Origin: Candidatus Loosdrechtia aerotolerans
GTDB lineage: Bacteria > Planctomycetota > Brocadiia > Brocadiales > Brocadiaceae
Length of the DNA stretch: 64,000 nt
Assembly: GCA_021646405.1 (NCBI GenBank)
Contig: SOER01000015.1
Coordinates: 1-64,000, forward strand
Direction: 5' to 3'
Below, in pieces: positions 25,411-34,485 of this stretch; the stretch's first letter is position 1, and each line of letters begins with the position of its first letter. Below the pieces are notes generated by a model. It did not search any database. It was given only the letters and a program-made list of their open reading frames with translations, and was not told where the DNA came from. Position numbers and translations under genes: made by a program.

Positions 25411-25880
25411 AAAATCTCTTCTTCCTCCTTTTCTTCTCTATGTTTCTTTGTTTTTTTAGCCTGTTTGACCTCTTCCGCAGTCACAAATCCATCCTCATCA
25501 GTATCCAATTTAAGGAAAAGTTTAACAGCCTTCTCTCCGGCTTTTTTCTGTACAAAATCGGTAATTTCTTCTTTCGTTAGCTTCCCATCTTCATTCGTAT
25601 CAACTTCGGACAGTTTAAATTTTTTTATCTTTTCTCCTTTTAATTCATTTTTTGTTAAAAAACCATCGGTATTGGTATCCATTTTTTCAAACTTTCCGGT
25701 AATCCTCTCCCCGGATTTTTCTTTTACAAAGAGAACTATCTCATCTTTGGAAACCTTTCCATCCTTATCAGCATCGGCAGCAGCAAGTTTTGACAGTAAG
25801 CCCTGACCCTTCACTACAGGTATTGAAATGAGAAATGCCACAGAAAAAACAATACAAACATGTAAACCTTTCGTCTTCAC
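25407..25880 (-). CDS. Secreted EF-hand calcium-binding protein
   Basis: 157 aa. A signal peptide (about 1-25) is followed by four EF-hand loops with canonical acidic ligands: DADKDGKVSKDE, DTNTDGFLTKNE, DTNEDGKLTKEE and DTDEDGFVTAEE. The C-terminus is a KKTKKHREEKEEEE tail. Being exported, it probably binds calcium at the cell surface, perhaps cross-linking or sensing the acidic glycan of this locus. GTG start. Coupled by overlap to the carbamoyltransferase gene, an odd pairing worth noting. Confidence 0.88.
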   Translation of the reverse strand: MKTKGLHVCIVFSVAFLISIPVVKGQGLLSKLAAADADKDGKVSKDEIVLFVKEKSGERITGKFEKMDTNTDGFLTKNELKGEKIKKFKLSEVDTNEDGKLTKEEITDFVQKKAGEKAVKLFLKLDTDEDGFVTAEEVKQAKKTKKHREEKEEEEIL

Positions 25881-26017
25881 TTTTTATCTTACCCAATAAA
25901 GTTCATAAAAATATATTCACAATAGATTCGATACCGGTAAATACCGGTAACAACAAATACTGCCCTGTGAAAATCCAGGAGCAACATTTTAACGTATTCC
26001 CATAATTATTCAACTAA

Positions 26018-27469
26018 TTATTCAACAGCATTTACTATTGTTGGGGTAGTTATTTCCCTTCTTGTATAGACTGAACCTGCTGCCTGAATAAAGCTCATTA
26101 AAATCCAGAGAAGTATTCCCATATAAACAGAATCAAATTGCATACTTATTAAAAGGACAGAGATGGAGAACAAAAGACCCCTTACGATACCAACATCTTC
26201 TGGATCTGACACCTTAAAGTTTAAAATGATTATCTTGATAAAAGAATAAGAGATAATCAGAAGATAGACGGCTAATCCCAGAAGACCCGCATCTCCGGCA
26301 ACCCGAATAAAATTGTTATGGGCCCCCCAGCCAAAAAAATAAGATGTATATATATGGCTCTTTCCTATCCCTTTTCCTATCCAGGGATGCTTTAATATAC
26401 CCAGGATACCCTCTTTGTTTAATTGTAATCTTATCCGAAACTCACCCCATTTTATTTCTTGTAAAACTATATCAAAGAAATCCTTATAATAACCACTCAG
26501 ATACAGTATGAGGGCACATACTATTAAAAGAGAAGCGAAATGGAGTGAGTATCTCGGCCATCTTACCAGTAAAATAAACGGAATGGATACCACAAGGACA
26601 AGTTGAACGTATCTTGAAAAGGTGAGAATAAGGGCGATAAACATGATACCTATAAGAAAAGAAATTACTATCTTTAATCTACGACTCAATGACCAGTACA
26701 GCAAGACACAGAGACAGAATATTATGCCCGTGTTGAGGAAAAATGCTAAAAATACGTAAGTACCTAAAAGGGCTGGTACTCTTAAGAGGTCTCCCATCGG
26801 GGTGACTTCAAACATATGGCGCAATTCTTTCCTTTCTATAAAACCTACCAATGGTATTCCTGTCATAATAAAAATAAGCTCCTGTATAATAGCTACCAGA
26901 GCAGAAAAGGCAGTTATAATAATAAACCATTTGATTGCATAGGTAAGCATCTCCTTATCAGAACAAGAATTGACAATCAAAAAGGAAAGCGGCATGATTA
27001 AGAGAAAAGTTAAGATACTGAAACATGAAGATATCCGGCCATTGATGGTAGTAAGGAACAGGAGAGTAAAGAAGCAGAGATTTAAGATATCTAAAACGGT
27101 AACTTTGATAACTTTTTTTTCTAAGGATGTTTTTATCAAAAATATCAAAAAAAAGATTACTATAGTTAAATCGCTTAAGTCTAACTTGGAAGGTGAGAAC
27201 GCAATTGTTTGCAAGGTTATCAAATAGATGATAATAAAACATTCTCTCATATTCCAGGCAGTCATCTTCTTAATGAAAAAAACAGCAATAAAAGTGATTA
27301 CGAAGAACACAAGTATGAGGGATGAAAACCCATAGGGAATATTTATCCCAAAGGATCTTAAACTTAAATAAGAAGGGGAATAGGAATCCAGTGTTATCAC
27401 CAGACCAAAGAGGAATCCAACGAAGAGAAACACCAGGAAAGAGATAGTTACATTGGCAGCTTTAATCAA
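26018..27469 (-). CDS. O-antigen ligase / Wzy-like polymerase
   Basis: 483 aa with 11-13 predicted transmembrane helices. Residues about 350-400 form the large periplasmic loop with HPWIGKGIG, then GAHNNFIRVAGDAGLLGLAVYL, the H-N-x-x-[IL]-R pattern of the Wzy_C/O-antigen-ligase family. It would polymerise repeat units or ligate glycan to a lipid acceptor at the outer face of the membrane. A TTG start overlapping the GH39-like stop by 8 bases is the only sensible one. Polymerase and ligase cannot be told apart from sequence alone. Confidence 0.85.
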   Translation of the reverse strand: MIKAANVTISFLVFLFVGFLFGLVITLDSYSPSYLSLRSFGINIPYGFSSLILVFFVITFIAVFFIKKMTAWNMRECFIIIYLITLQTIAFSPSKLDLSDLTIVIFFLIFLIKTSLEKKVIKVTVLDILNLCFFTLLFLTTINGRISSCFSILTFLLIMPLSFLIVNSCSDKEMLTYAIKWFIIITAFSALVAIIQELIFIMTGIPLVGFIERKELRHMFEVTPMGDLLRVPALLGTYVFLAFFLNTGIIFCLCVLLYWSLSRRLKIVISFLIGIMFIALILTFSRYVQLVLVVSIPFILLVRWPRYSLHFASLLIVCALILYLSGYYKDFFDIVLQEIKWGEFRIRLQLNKEGILGILKHPWIGKGIGKSHIYTSYFFGWGAHNNFIRVAGDAGLLGLAVYLLIISYSFIKIIILNFKVSDPEDVGIVRGLLFSISVLLISMQFDSVYMGILLWILMSFIQAAGSVYTRREITTPTIVNAVE

Positions 27470-29732
27470 GTGTATCTTCTTTCAGAATGAAAAGATATAC
27501 AGAATTAGGTTCAACAGTAATATCCTTCACGAATGTTCTTTCTTTAATCACAATCTCTTTTTCTCTCTTTGAGCCTTCCAGAGAGATTTCATTCCAGTTG
27601 TTGATAGTATCAAGGGCATTATAATAGGAAGAACGATATGATCCTCTGTACCTTTCAAATGCATTTTTAAAATCTGCTTGTATTTTTTTGGGAGGATATT
27701 TGTTCCACTTCGTATGTATTTTTTTTATCCATTGATTTAAATTTTGTTTTATACCAGAGGTATTCTTGTATTTTTTTATATTCTTTTCTACAAACCCTAT
27801 TTCCTTATTTGTATATCCAGAGGATAGAAGATAATCTTTCGCTGCTTTCATACCTTCTTTTGAGGCCTCTTCTTTTGCAGTCCAGACAGCCTGATCTATA
27901 ACACCTCCCATTCCACAAGGGGCATTGGTTTTTGTCGGCTCTGTACTTTTATTGAAGGTACAGGCGTTACTATAAGTATCGTCAATTGTATACGTAATAA
28001 GTTTCGCCTTTCCGGTAAAAGGGATGTTGGTAAAATGAACCTGTATCTGCCTCGGTCTCACATCATCTATGACATCTTTAAGTGTATTTGCTATTTTCCG
28101 GGTCTCTGAATACTCTATCTGTGAAGTATTCAGTATATATTCGAGTCTTTTTTTATCACCAAGGAATGGATAAATATTCTTAATAAAATTTATAGCCTCA
28201 GTTTTCCCGAAATCGTTAATGGTAGGGATTAATTTATTGATGCATTCTAAGAGAGCTTTGTCTTTCCTCTTCCCGCTGTTTTTCTCCATGCATTTTTTTA
28301 ACTCTATTTTTTCTTTCTCCAAAAATTCTGTTGTTGTCTCAATCTTATGAAGTATATGTTTCTTAAGTTTTTCGGTATCATGAGGAGTATAATGAGAAAT
28401 CATAAGAGAGATTCTTTTTCTGTTATCACTAAGAGTAGAAAAAGCAACGATACTTTCTTTTTCCGGAAACTGTGTGGAGATAAGTCTTCGCGAGTGATCG
28501 GTATTTTTCCCGGCAACAATTGTTAATGCTTTTAAGGCATTATATACAGGTTTGGTTATCCCCCATCCGGTTTGTTGTCTCCTGGTGAATATACCCCAGT
28601 TACCAATAAACAACTTGTTTTGTCGGTTTCCTTTAATTGCATTCTCCAAACCATCATCAAACACATTAAAATCATGTCCGTGCCAGCCAATGCCTGCCTT
28701 CCACATATAATAAATAGCTTGAATACAGTAGGCAGCGTTCTCCTGTCCATCGAGGTAGTCGGCAGGGTAAGAATTGGCCCAATACGTCCAGTCGGAAGGA
28801 AAAAGGATTATTGTTTCTTCTTCAATGCCTGATTCCTTTAACCATCCTCTTATGGTATCCGCATCTTTCAGAAACCCTTCGGGAATTGCCCCAAAGGAAT
28901 GCCAGTTAATAAAATCCAGAGGAAGGCGATAATGAGCCACATAGGTAATAAAATTTCTTAACAGAGGTTGCTTCTGCGGGTCTGCCCAGCCACCATCTGC
29001 ACTGCAGAGATCGCTTACGTATGGGGCATACTCCGGGTAATCGCAAGGGACTTTTGGTGCTTCTACACTCCATGGTCCTATACCTCCCACTTTAATATTT
29101 TTACTTACACTTTTCGCTGCCCGTGCGGCCTCTTCATAATATTTGAAGAAACTCTCTTCCGAACCCAGCCAATCTCTGTTCGGTTCATGACCTACATAAA
29201 AACCCAAATTCCTGACATGAAGACCATTTCTGAAATACGTTAGTGTCTCTTTTACTACTTCGCCCCAAAGATGGTAATTTGCAGGCGGGGATGTTTGTTC
29301 GATATTAAAAGAGCCGGTATTTTTCCCAATCTTCCGGTAATCACCGGGCCTTGAGGAAAGCCACGAACGCATAGGAGCGGGATCAAATCCAATTATCAGA
29401 GTTGTATTGTATTCTTTTGATTTTTCTATAACAAGAGAAACTCCTTCATTGGAAAGATACTCCCTCATATCCCTTTTAAAACTTTTAAAATCAGTACCGC
29501 CTAACGGTATCGTGAGTTGTATTGTCGATGGTCTGTTCTCGCTGAAAAACTTATGTAAGATATATATGTCTTTCTCCGAAGGATGAGTTATCCATAAGCT
29601 GCTGGAAAGTATATCAGGAATGCCCCCCCAATCTTTCGAAGCATCAACCCTTATATGCTCTGTAGCTAATACTTCAAATGATAAGAACAGGAGAAGTAAA
29701 GTAAGCAGATATATTGGTTTTCTTCTGTCCAT
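27462..29732 (-). CDS. Secreted GH39-like glycoside hydrolase (PslG-like role?)
   Basis: 756 aa. A signal peptide (about 6-23), then a TIM-barrel-like domain (about 30-400) of the GH39/clan A kind: VGHEPNRDW (about residue 180) is the place of the acid/base Glu and DFINWHSFG lies after it. Where GH39 enzymes carry T-E-[FW] with the nucleophile, I read FPSDW (about residue 311), so the nucleophile may be Asp or activity may be lost. The last 300 residues are helical, Lys-rich and unfamiliar. A hydrolase inside an export locus recalls PslG, which trims or releases polysaccharide; that parallel is inference. Confidence 0.65.
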   Translation of the reverse strand: MDRRKPIYLLTLLLLFLSFEVLATEHIRVDASKDWGGIPDILSSSLWITHPSEKDIYILHKFFSENRPSTIQLTIPLGGTDFKSFKRDMREYLSNEGVSLVIEKSKEYNTTLIIGFDPAPMRSWLSSRPGDYRKIGKNTGSFNIEQTSPPANYHLWGEVVKETLTYFRNGLHVRNLGFYVGHEPNRDWLGSEESFFKYYEEAARAAKSVSKNIKVGGIGPWSVEAPKVPCDYPEYAPYVSDLCSADGGWADPQKQPLLRNFITYVAHYRLPLDFINWHSFGAIPEGFLKDADTIRGWLKESGIEEETIILFPSDWTYWANSYPADYLDGQENAAYCIQAIYYMWKAGIGWHGHDFNVFDDGLENAIKGNRQNKLFIGNWGIFTRRQQTGWGITKPVYNALKALTIVAGKNTDHSRRLISTQFPEKESIVAFSTLSDNRKRISLMISHYTPHDTEKLKKHILHKIETTTEFLEKEKIELKKCMEKNSGKRKDKALLECINKLIPTINDFGKTEAINFIKNIYPFLGDKKRLEYILNTSQIEYSETRKIANTLKDVIDDVRPRQIQVHFTNIPFTGKAKLITYTIDDTYSNACTFNKSTEPTKTNAPCGMGGVIDQAVWTAKEEASKEGMKAAKDYLLSSGYTNKEIGFVEKNIKKYKNTSGIKQNLNQWIKKIHTKWNKYPPKKIQADFKNAFERYRGSYRSSYYNALDTINNWNEISLEGSKREKEIVIKERTFVKDITVEPNSVYLFILKEDTLD

Positions 29733-29762
29733 GGTAGTTTTCTTAAAAAAGTTAAGAATCCT

Positions 29763-30908
29763 TTATTGTTTAAGAAGATTTTCATAAAGTATTCCGTATC
29801 GTTTTATCATATCTTTTACATGAAAGATTGTTTTTACCCTTTCTTCATTATACCCACCCATGTGCTTCTGTATTTGAGTATCAGATAAAAGGAGACAGAG
29901 GCTACCGGCCATTTCTTCAGGTTTTCCGGGAGATACTAATACACCTCCCTTTCCCTCCACAATAATCTCTGGTATACCGCCTACCCGTGTAGCAACAACA
30001 GGCTTCCCCATAGCCATTGCCTCTAAAAGGACTATACCGAATCCTTCCCATAAAGATGGCAGGCAGAAAATGTCCATACCTGCAATGTACTCAGCTACGT
30101 TCTCTTTCCAACCGGTAAATGTAACAATATCCTGAATATCCAAACTGATTGAGAGCCGTTCTAAATCTCTCCTAAGGGGACCATCGCCGACAACAACAAA
30201 ACGTGCCTGCGGAACCTGATCCTGAATAATCTTCACAGCCTTAAGAAAATCATCTATTGCTTTTTGTGGTTCGAGTCTGCCTACCGTTCCTATTACCGGA
30301 AAGTCTCTCCCTGCCCCTTGCCGGAACATAATACCCTGATTGAGCAATCTTTCCACCTCAATTCCGTGGTAAATTAACGTTACTTTCATACCGGAAGTAA
30401 TCTTAGCCTTTATCCCGACGTCCTGCATGTTATCAGAGATGGCAACATAATGATCTGTAAATCTGTCTAGGAATTTTTCCAATACCCAAAAAAACCTTCT
30501 TCTCATAGAACTTCCATATGGGTAATCAAATGACCAGCCGTGAATGGTCCAGAGAACCAAAGGAATAGTATTCATTTTTGCGGCAATACGGCCAATGAAT
30601 CCGCCGACAGAGGTGTGGGTATGAACGATATCATATTTCTCCTTTCTCATAATCTTATATAAACGGAAAAATACGAAAAGATTTTTTACCCGGAAAGGTG
30701 TTCTTGAAATTTTTAATGGATAAACATTCACACCTTCTTTGAGAAGCTGATTGTAAAAGTGACTATCAGCAGGAACTGCAAAAGAGAGTTCAAAACCTGT
30801 TTTAGGTATGTATCTGGCCAGCATCAATAAATTATATCCAACACCTCCTGTAGTCGTAGCTGATATGTGCAGCACCCGGATTTTACCTTTGTTTGTAAAC
30901 TTCTTCAT
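29763..30908 (-). CDS. Glycosyltransferase family 4
   Basis: 381 aa, GT-B fold. N-terminal acceptor domain with GGVGYNLL and HTHTSVGG; C-terminal nucleotide-sugar domain with VIGTVGRLEPQK and EGFGIVLLEAMAMGKPVV, the E-x7-E retaining signature. It adds a sugar to the lipid-linked or acyl-linked intermediate of the locus. Its start overlaps the previous gene's 3' end by 26 bases. Donor and acceptor cannot be read from sequence. Confidence 0.92.
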   Translation of the reverse strand: MKKFTNKGKIRVLHISATTTGGVGYNLLMLARYIPKTGFELSFAVPADSHFYNQLLKEGVNVYPLKISRTPFRVKNLFVFFRLYKIMRKEKYDIVHTHTSVGGFIGRIAAKMNTIPLVLWTIHGWSFDYPYGSSMRRRFFWVLEKFLDRFTDHYVAISDNMQDVGIKAKITSGMKVTLIYHGIEVERLLNQGIMFRQGAGRDFPVIGTVGRLEPQKAIDDFLKAVKIIQDQVPQARFVVVGDGPLRRDLERLSISLDIQDIVTFTGWKENVAEYIAGMDIFCLPSLWEGFGIVLLEAMAMGKPVVATRVGGIPEIIVEGKGGVLVSPGKPEEMAGSLCLLLSDTQIQKHMGGYNEERVKTIFHVKDMIKRYGILYENLLKQ

Positions 30909-31998
30909 AAGCCCCCAGAGTTTTTCTTGCCGTAATATCCCAGGAAAATTCCTCCGACCTTTTTACGCCCATATTTGATAACCATTCCTGTAACTCATTA
31001 TCTGTCAGGATATGTTCGATTACATTCCTCATATCCTCTACAGATTCCGGATTAAAGTAAGATGCCGCCTGACCGCAAACTTCCGGCAGTGCCCCTCCAC
31101 GAGAGGCTATAACCGGTGTGCCACACGCCATGGCCTCTATGACCGGCAAACCAAACCACTCTGTAAATGAAGGCATAACGAAAGCAACAGCACCACTATA
31201 CAACCCCGAAAGGTCTTCTGTAGGAACATACCCGATAAACCTCACATGCTTTTCTATTCCAAGCAGAGATGGCAGATTCATTACTCTGGAAAATTTTTGT
31301 TCCAGCCTTGCCGCAATAACGAGATCTGTTTCTTCTTTCAGCTTCAAGGGTAACTGAGAAAATGCCTCTATGAGTTTGGGAATATTTTTATGGACTTTTA
31401 ATGAACCAACATACAAAAGATACCTCTTTGTTAGCCGATATTTCTTCTTGATCTGAACCACCTCTGTTTCAGATTGTCGTGTAAATTCACGACCAACCCC
31501 GTGGTAGATAACAGATATTTTTTGCCTGGCTGCAGGGTACAGATTGATTATCTCCTGTTTCGTAAAATCAGATATGGTCAGGATTCTGCTGGAACAGGCC
31601 AAAGCCATTCGGGTTATAAGAGTCCCGTACACCTTTACTTTGTAAGAGAGTCTCTTTTTTTCATTTTTTGTGAGTGTATCATGTACCGTTATAATTAACG
31701 GGCATGGGGTAAAAAAAGGAACGAGCCAGTGATTGGTAGCATGAAATATGTCCAGATTATCCTGATATATCCTATACCAAAAATACGGTTGTTTATGGAG
31801 ATCGTAGATAGATACCGATAAAACCTTACTGTGAAAATTGGAAGATTTAATAGATTCCTCAGCAATTGATTTTTCCGATGAGAAATATATAATATACTCG
31901 TTCTTGCTATCTATCAGGGTTAAGTGCTTTATTAACTCTCTTATGTATCTGCCAACACCCTCATAGTGTAAAGAACGGGCATCAATTCCTATCCGCAA
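30883..31998 (-). CDS. Glycosyltransferase family 4
   Basis: 371 aa. N-terminal GIDARSLHYEGVGRY is characteristic of mannosyltransferase-type GT4 enzymes; LLYVGSLKVHKNIPKL and EWFGLPVIEAMACGTPV mark the donor-binding domain. TTG start with AAGGAG 7 bases upstream. Overlaps both neighbours (16 bases with the GT9 gene, 26 with the next GT4), so it is part of one translation-coupled run. Confidence 0.92.
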   Translation of the reverse strand: MRIGIDARSLHYEGVGRYIRELIKHLTLIDSKNEYIIYFSSEKSIAEESIKSSNFHSKVLSVSIYDLHKQPYFWYRIYQDNLDIFHATNHWLVPFFTPCPLIITVHDTLTKNEKKRLSYKVKVYGTLITRMALACSSRILTISDFTKQEIINLYPAARQKISVIYHGVGREFTRQSETEVVQIKKKYRLTKRYLLYVGSLKVHKNIPKLIEAFSQLPLKLKEETDLVIAARLEQKFSRVMNLPSLLGIEKHVRFIGYVPTEDLSGLYSGAVAFVMPSFTEWFGLPVIEAMACGTPVIASRGGALPEVCGQAASYFNPESVEDMRNVIEHILTDNELQEWLSNMGVKRSEEFSWDITARKTLGAYEEVYKQR

Positions 31999-33160
31999 GA
32001 GATACTCCTTCTTTTCTTATTGTAGTTACAAGCCGATTAACAGTATCGAGAACTTCATCTACCGAAATGGTATCCAGGCTCCGGCATCGTATATCTTTAC
32101 AGGCCGGGTTGAAGGCACCGTGATGTGTATAACAATTGTTACTGCAAGAGAGCTTGCCTAATAATCTTATACGTAATGGACCAGGCGGACAAGACAAAAC
32201 CTGCCGGGGTATTGTATGGCCAAATATACCAATATAGGGAGTTCCTGCCGCCTCGGCAATATGTAACGGCCCCGAGTCGTTACCGATGAAGATATCCGAT
32301 ACCTTGATTATTGCTGCCAGTTGCGGAAGAGTAACTTTACCAATAACATCTATGAGATCACTGCTGTGGATACTGCGGGTGAACCTCTCATCGTTTTCTT
32401 CTTTACCTCCCAGAATGACTACCCGTGCCTGTAATTCATTTATGAGCGTCTTGATAAGTAAGAGATAATTTTCTATGGGCCAACACCTGTAGCTTGTATT
32501 CCACATCGCCCCCGGATGTACCGATATCAAGAAAGAAGAAGAGCCCTTTCCTGTAAGATGTTCTGCAAAATTCATATCTTCTTCCGGTATACTAAGCCTT
32601 ATTCCTTTATTTTTTATTTTTAAACCCGCTGCCTCCAATAATAATATATTCTGTTCAGTAATAGGAATGTCTCTCTTAAAGCTCAAACGAACAGTATTCA
32701 AAAAACCGGCTCCTCCATCTCCATCGAAACCTATTCTGTGGGGAGAACCGGTAAGGTATACCATTATTAATGTCCCATTCGTTCCTTTCCCCCTCGCAGG
32801 TACATATACGAGATCGTACTTCTTTTTCCGTAAAAAGAGGATCAAAGCAATCCTCTTCATAAAACTTTTATGTATACCTTCCGGATCATAACGTATGATT
32901 TCAGATATATGCTGTTTTCGCGGAAAGAGTTGAAAAGCCTTCGTCGCATGGGGAAATGCAAGGATAGATATGGATGCCTCCGGGAAATTTTCAAAGAGCG
33001 TTTCCAGGGCAGGGAAAATCCTTAAAATATCTCCTATACCGCCCGTTTGAACAACCAGGATATTTTTTATAAAAGAGGCTCTTATCGTTGGCTTCTCTTT
33101 ATGAAAGACAAGCATGCATTTCAATAACAAAGATACTATTATCTTTATGATATTCCTCAT
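31982..33160 (-). CDS. Glycosyltransferase family 9 (heptosyltransferase-like)
   Basis: 392 aa. Has the GT9 plan: N-terminal VVQTGGIGDILRIFPAL, central SVHPGAMWNTSYRCWP and C-terminal FIGNDSGPLHIAEAAGTP (acidic ND in the donor site). GT9 enzymes add heptose to lipopolysaccharide core, so an LPS-like or lipid-linked acceptor is suggested. A Cys-rich stretch (CSNNCYTHHGAFNPACKDIRC) near residue 345 resembles the Cys cluster seen in many GT9 proteins. It overlaps the next gene by 17 bases. Confidence 0.9.
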   Translation of the reverse strand: MRNIIKIIVSLLLKCMLVFHKEKPTIRASFIKNILVVQTGGIGDILRIFPALETLFENFPEASISILAFPHATKAFQLFPRKQHISEIIRYDPEGIHKSFMKRIALILFLRKKKYDLVYVPARGKGTNGTLIMVYLTGSPHRIGFDGDGGAGFLNTVRLSFKRDIPITEQNILLLEAAGLKIKNKGIRLSIPEEDMNFAEHLTGKGSSSFLISVHPGAMWNTSYRCWPIENYLLLIKTLINELQARVVILGGKEENDERFTRSIHSSDLIDVIGKVTLPQLAAIIKVSDIFIGNDSGPLHIAEAAGTPYIGIFGHTIPRQVLSCPPGPLRIRLLGKLSCSNNCYTHHGAFNPACKDIRCRSLDTISVDEVLDTVNRLVTTIRKEGVSLADRN

Positions 33161-33167
33161 ATATCGA

Positions 33168-34358
33168 TCAGGTATTTTTTGTCTTCAGTAATGATTCAAT
33201 TAATTGGGATGCCTTCCCCACTCTCTCCTCCCAGGTCCATCCCCTTGCAGTTTCTTTATACCTTTGAATCATTGAGGGATTTTTCCCATGAGTGAGAGCC
33301 AGTTTGATATTTTGTATAAATTCTTCAGTTTCTCTTGAAAGAAGAACCACATCCCGATAATCTTCTAATTCAGGAATCCAGGAGGAGACAACTGGTTTTC
33401 CAGCAGCCAGATACTCAAAGGTTTTTGTGGGCTGGCATGCCTTGAGAAAACTTTCCCCCTGATAGGGAATCAGGCATACATCAAAGCCTTTCAGGTAAGC
33501 AGGTAATGCCTCCTGTGGTTTTGCCCCCAAAAATACAATATTCTTTTGTTCAAGGATATATTGCGGCGGAGATTCTCCACAAGGACCAACAAAAACAAAA
33601 TTCCATTGAGGCTGTGATACTGCCGCTGCCCGTATCCATTCCCAGTTCATTTTCGTATTTACCATACCGCCAATGAAACCAATAATCGGTTTTGGAATGG
33701 ATTCCAGTTCGGAGGCTATTTTTACATCGGACGAATTCGCTCTTTTAAATAATTCAATATCCACAGCCGAAGGTAAATAATGCGTATTGGGATTCTGTTT
33801 TTTGCGGAGATGAAAGAGGTGTCTTGATGTGGCAAATACGACATCTGCCCTTTTGGTTAATTCTTCCTCTATGGCTGATAATTTCTTTCTTTTATCAAAA
33901 TGATGGCTAAAGAAAAAACCGACATCGTCGTTACAATCGTAACATACCACTTTTTCATTGAACTGCCCTTGCGGCATAACTACATACGGGTGATATATCC
34001 AGAGGACAGGTGAATCAAATCCTAGTTTTGCTGCTGCCCTTTTAATAGCTAACGTCGCATATGCATGATTACCTTTGTCTATGATATTCGAATGGCCATA
34101 CTGTATGAGTAATGGCGGATGGGAATAAACATAAAAATTCTCCCTGATTTGACGAATACCCCGAAACCACAACCAGGTATTTTTCAAGTACCGCTTCCAC
34201 CAGTCCGGACGGATAACCAGATTACTGTATGCTACGGGTGGATCTACAAACAAGACCCTGTTGTTCTCTGCCAGTCTTGTCATCATCTGGTGCATCACAA
34301 GAGGGATTGAATCCCATACAAGCCATGAGATACAAATGATATTCTCGTTTTTTAACAT
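33168..34358 (-). CDS. Glycosyltransferase, GT4-like
   Basis: 396 aa, GT-B. N-terminal half with WLVWDSIPLVMHQMM and YHPYVVMPQG; C-terminal half with PIIGFIGGMVNTKMNW, then CQPTKTFEYLAAGKPVVSS, the donor-site motif. It resembles the glycosyltransferases of exopolysaccharide loci annotated as UDP-galactopyranosyl or GumK-like, but I cannot fix the sugar. AAAAGG ribosome-binding site before the ATG. Confidence 0.88.
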   Translation of the reverse strand: MLKNENIICISWLVWDSIPLVMHQMMTRLAENNRVLFVDPPVAYSNLVIRPDWWKRYLKNTWLWFRGIRQIRENFYVYSHPPLLIQYGHSNIIDKGNHAYATLAIKRAAAKLGFDSPVLWIYHPYVVMPQGQFNEKVVCYDCNDDVGFFFSHHFDKRKKLSAIEEELTKRADVVFATSRHLFHLRKKQNPNTHYLPSAVDIELFKRANSSDVKIASELESIPKPIIGFIGGMVNTKMNWEWIRAAAVSQPQWNFVFVGPCGESPPQYILEQKNIVFLGAKPQEALPAYLKGFDVCLIPYQGESFLKACQPTKTFEYLAAGKPVVSSWIPELEDYRDVVLLSRETEEFIQNIKLALTHGKNPSMIQRYKETARGWTWEERVGKASQLIESLLKTKNT

Positions 34359-34485
34359 CTACCTTTTAATAAAGAATCTTTATTCCTGTTAAGTATTGTA
34401 ATTCAGTACATGGGATACAACTCAACCCCTGGCTGTGAAAAAGCCCTCTTTTTGTTATGGTAAACAGTTCCTTCGCCGGCACAGA

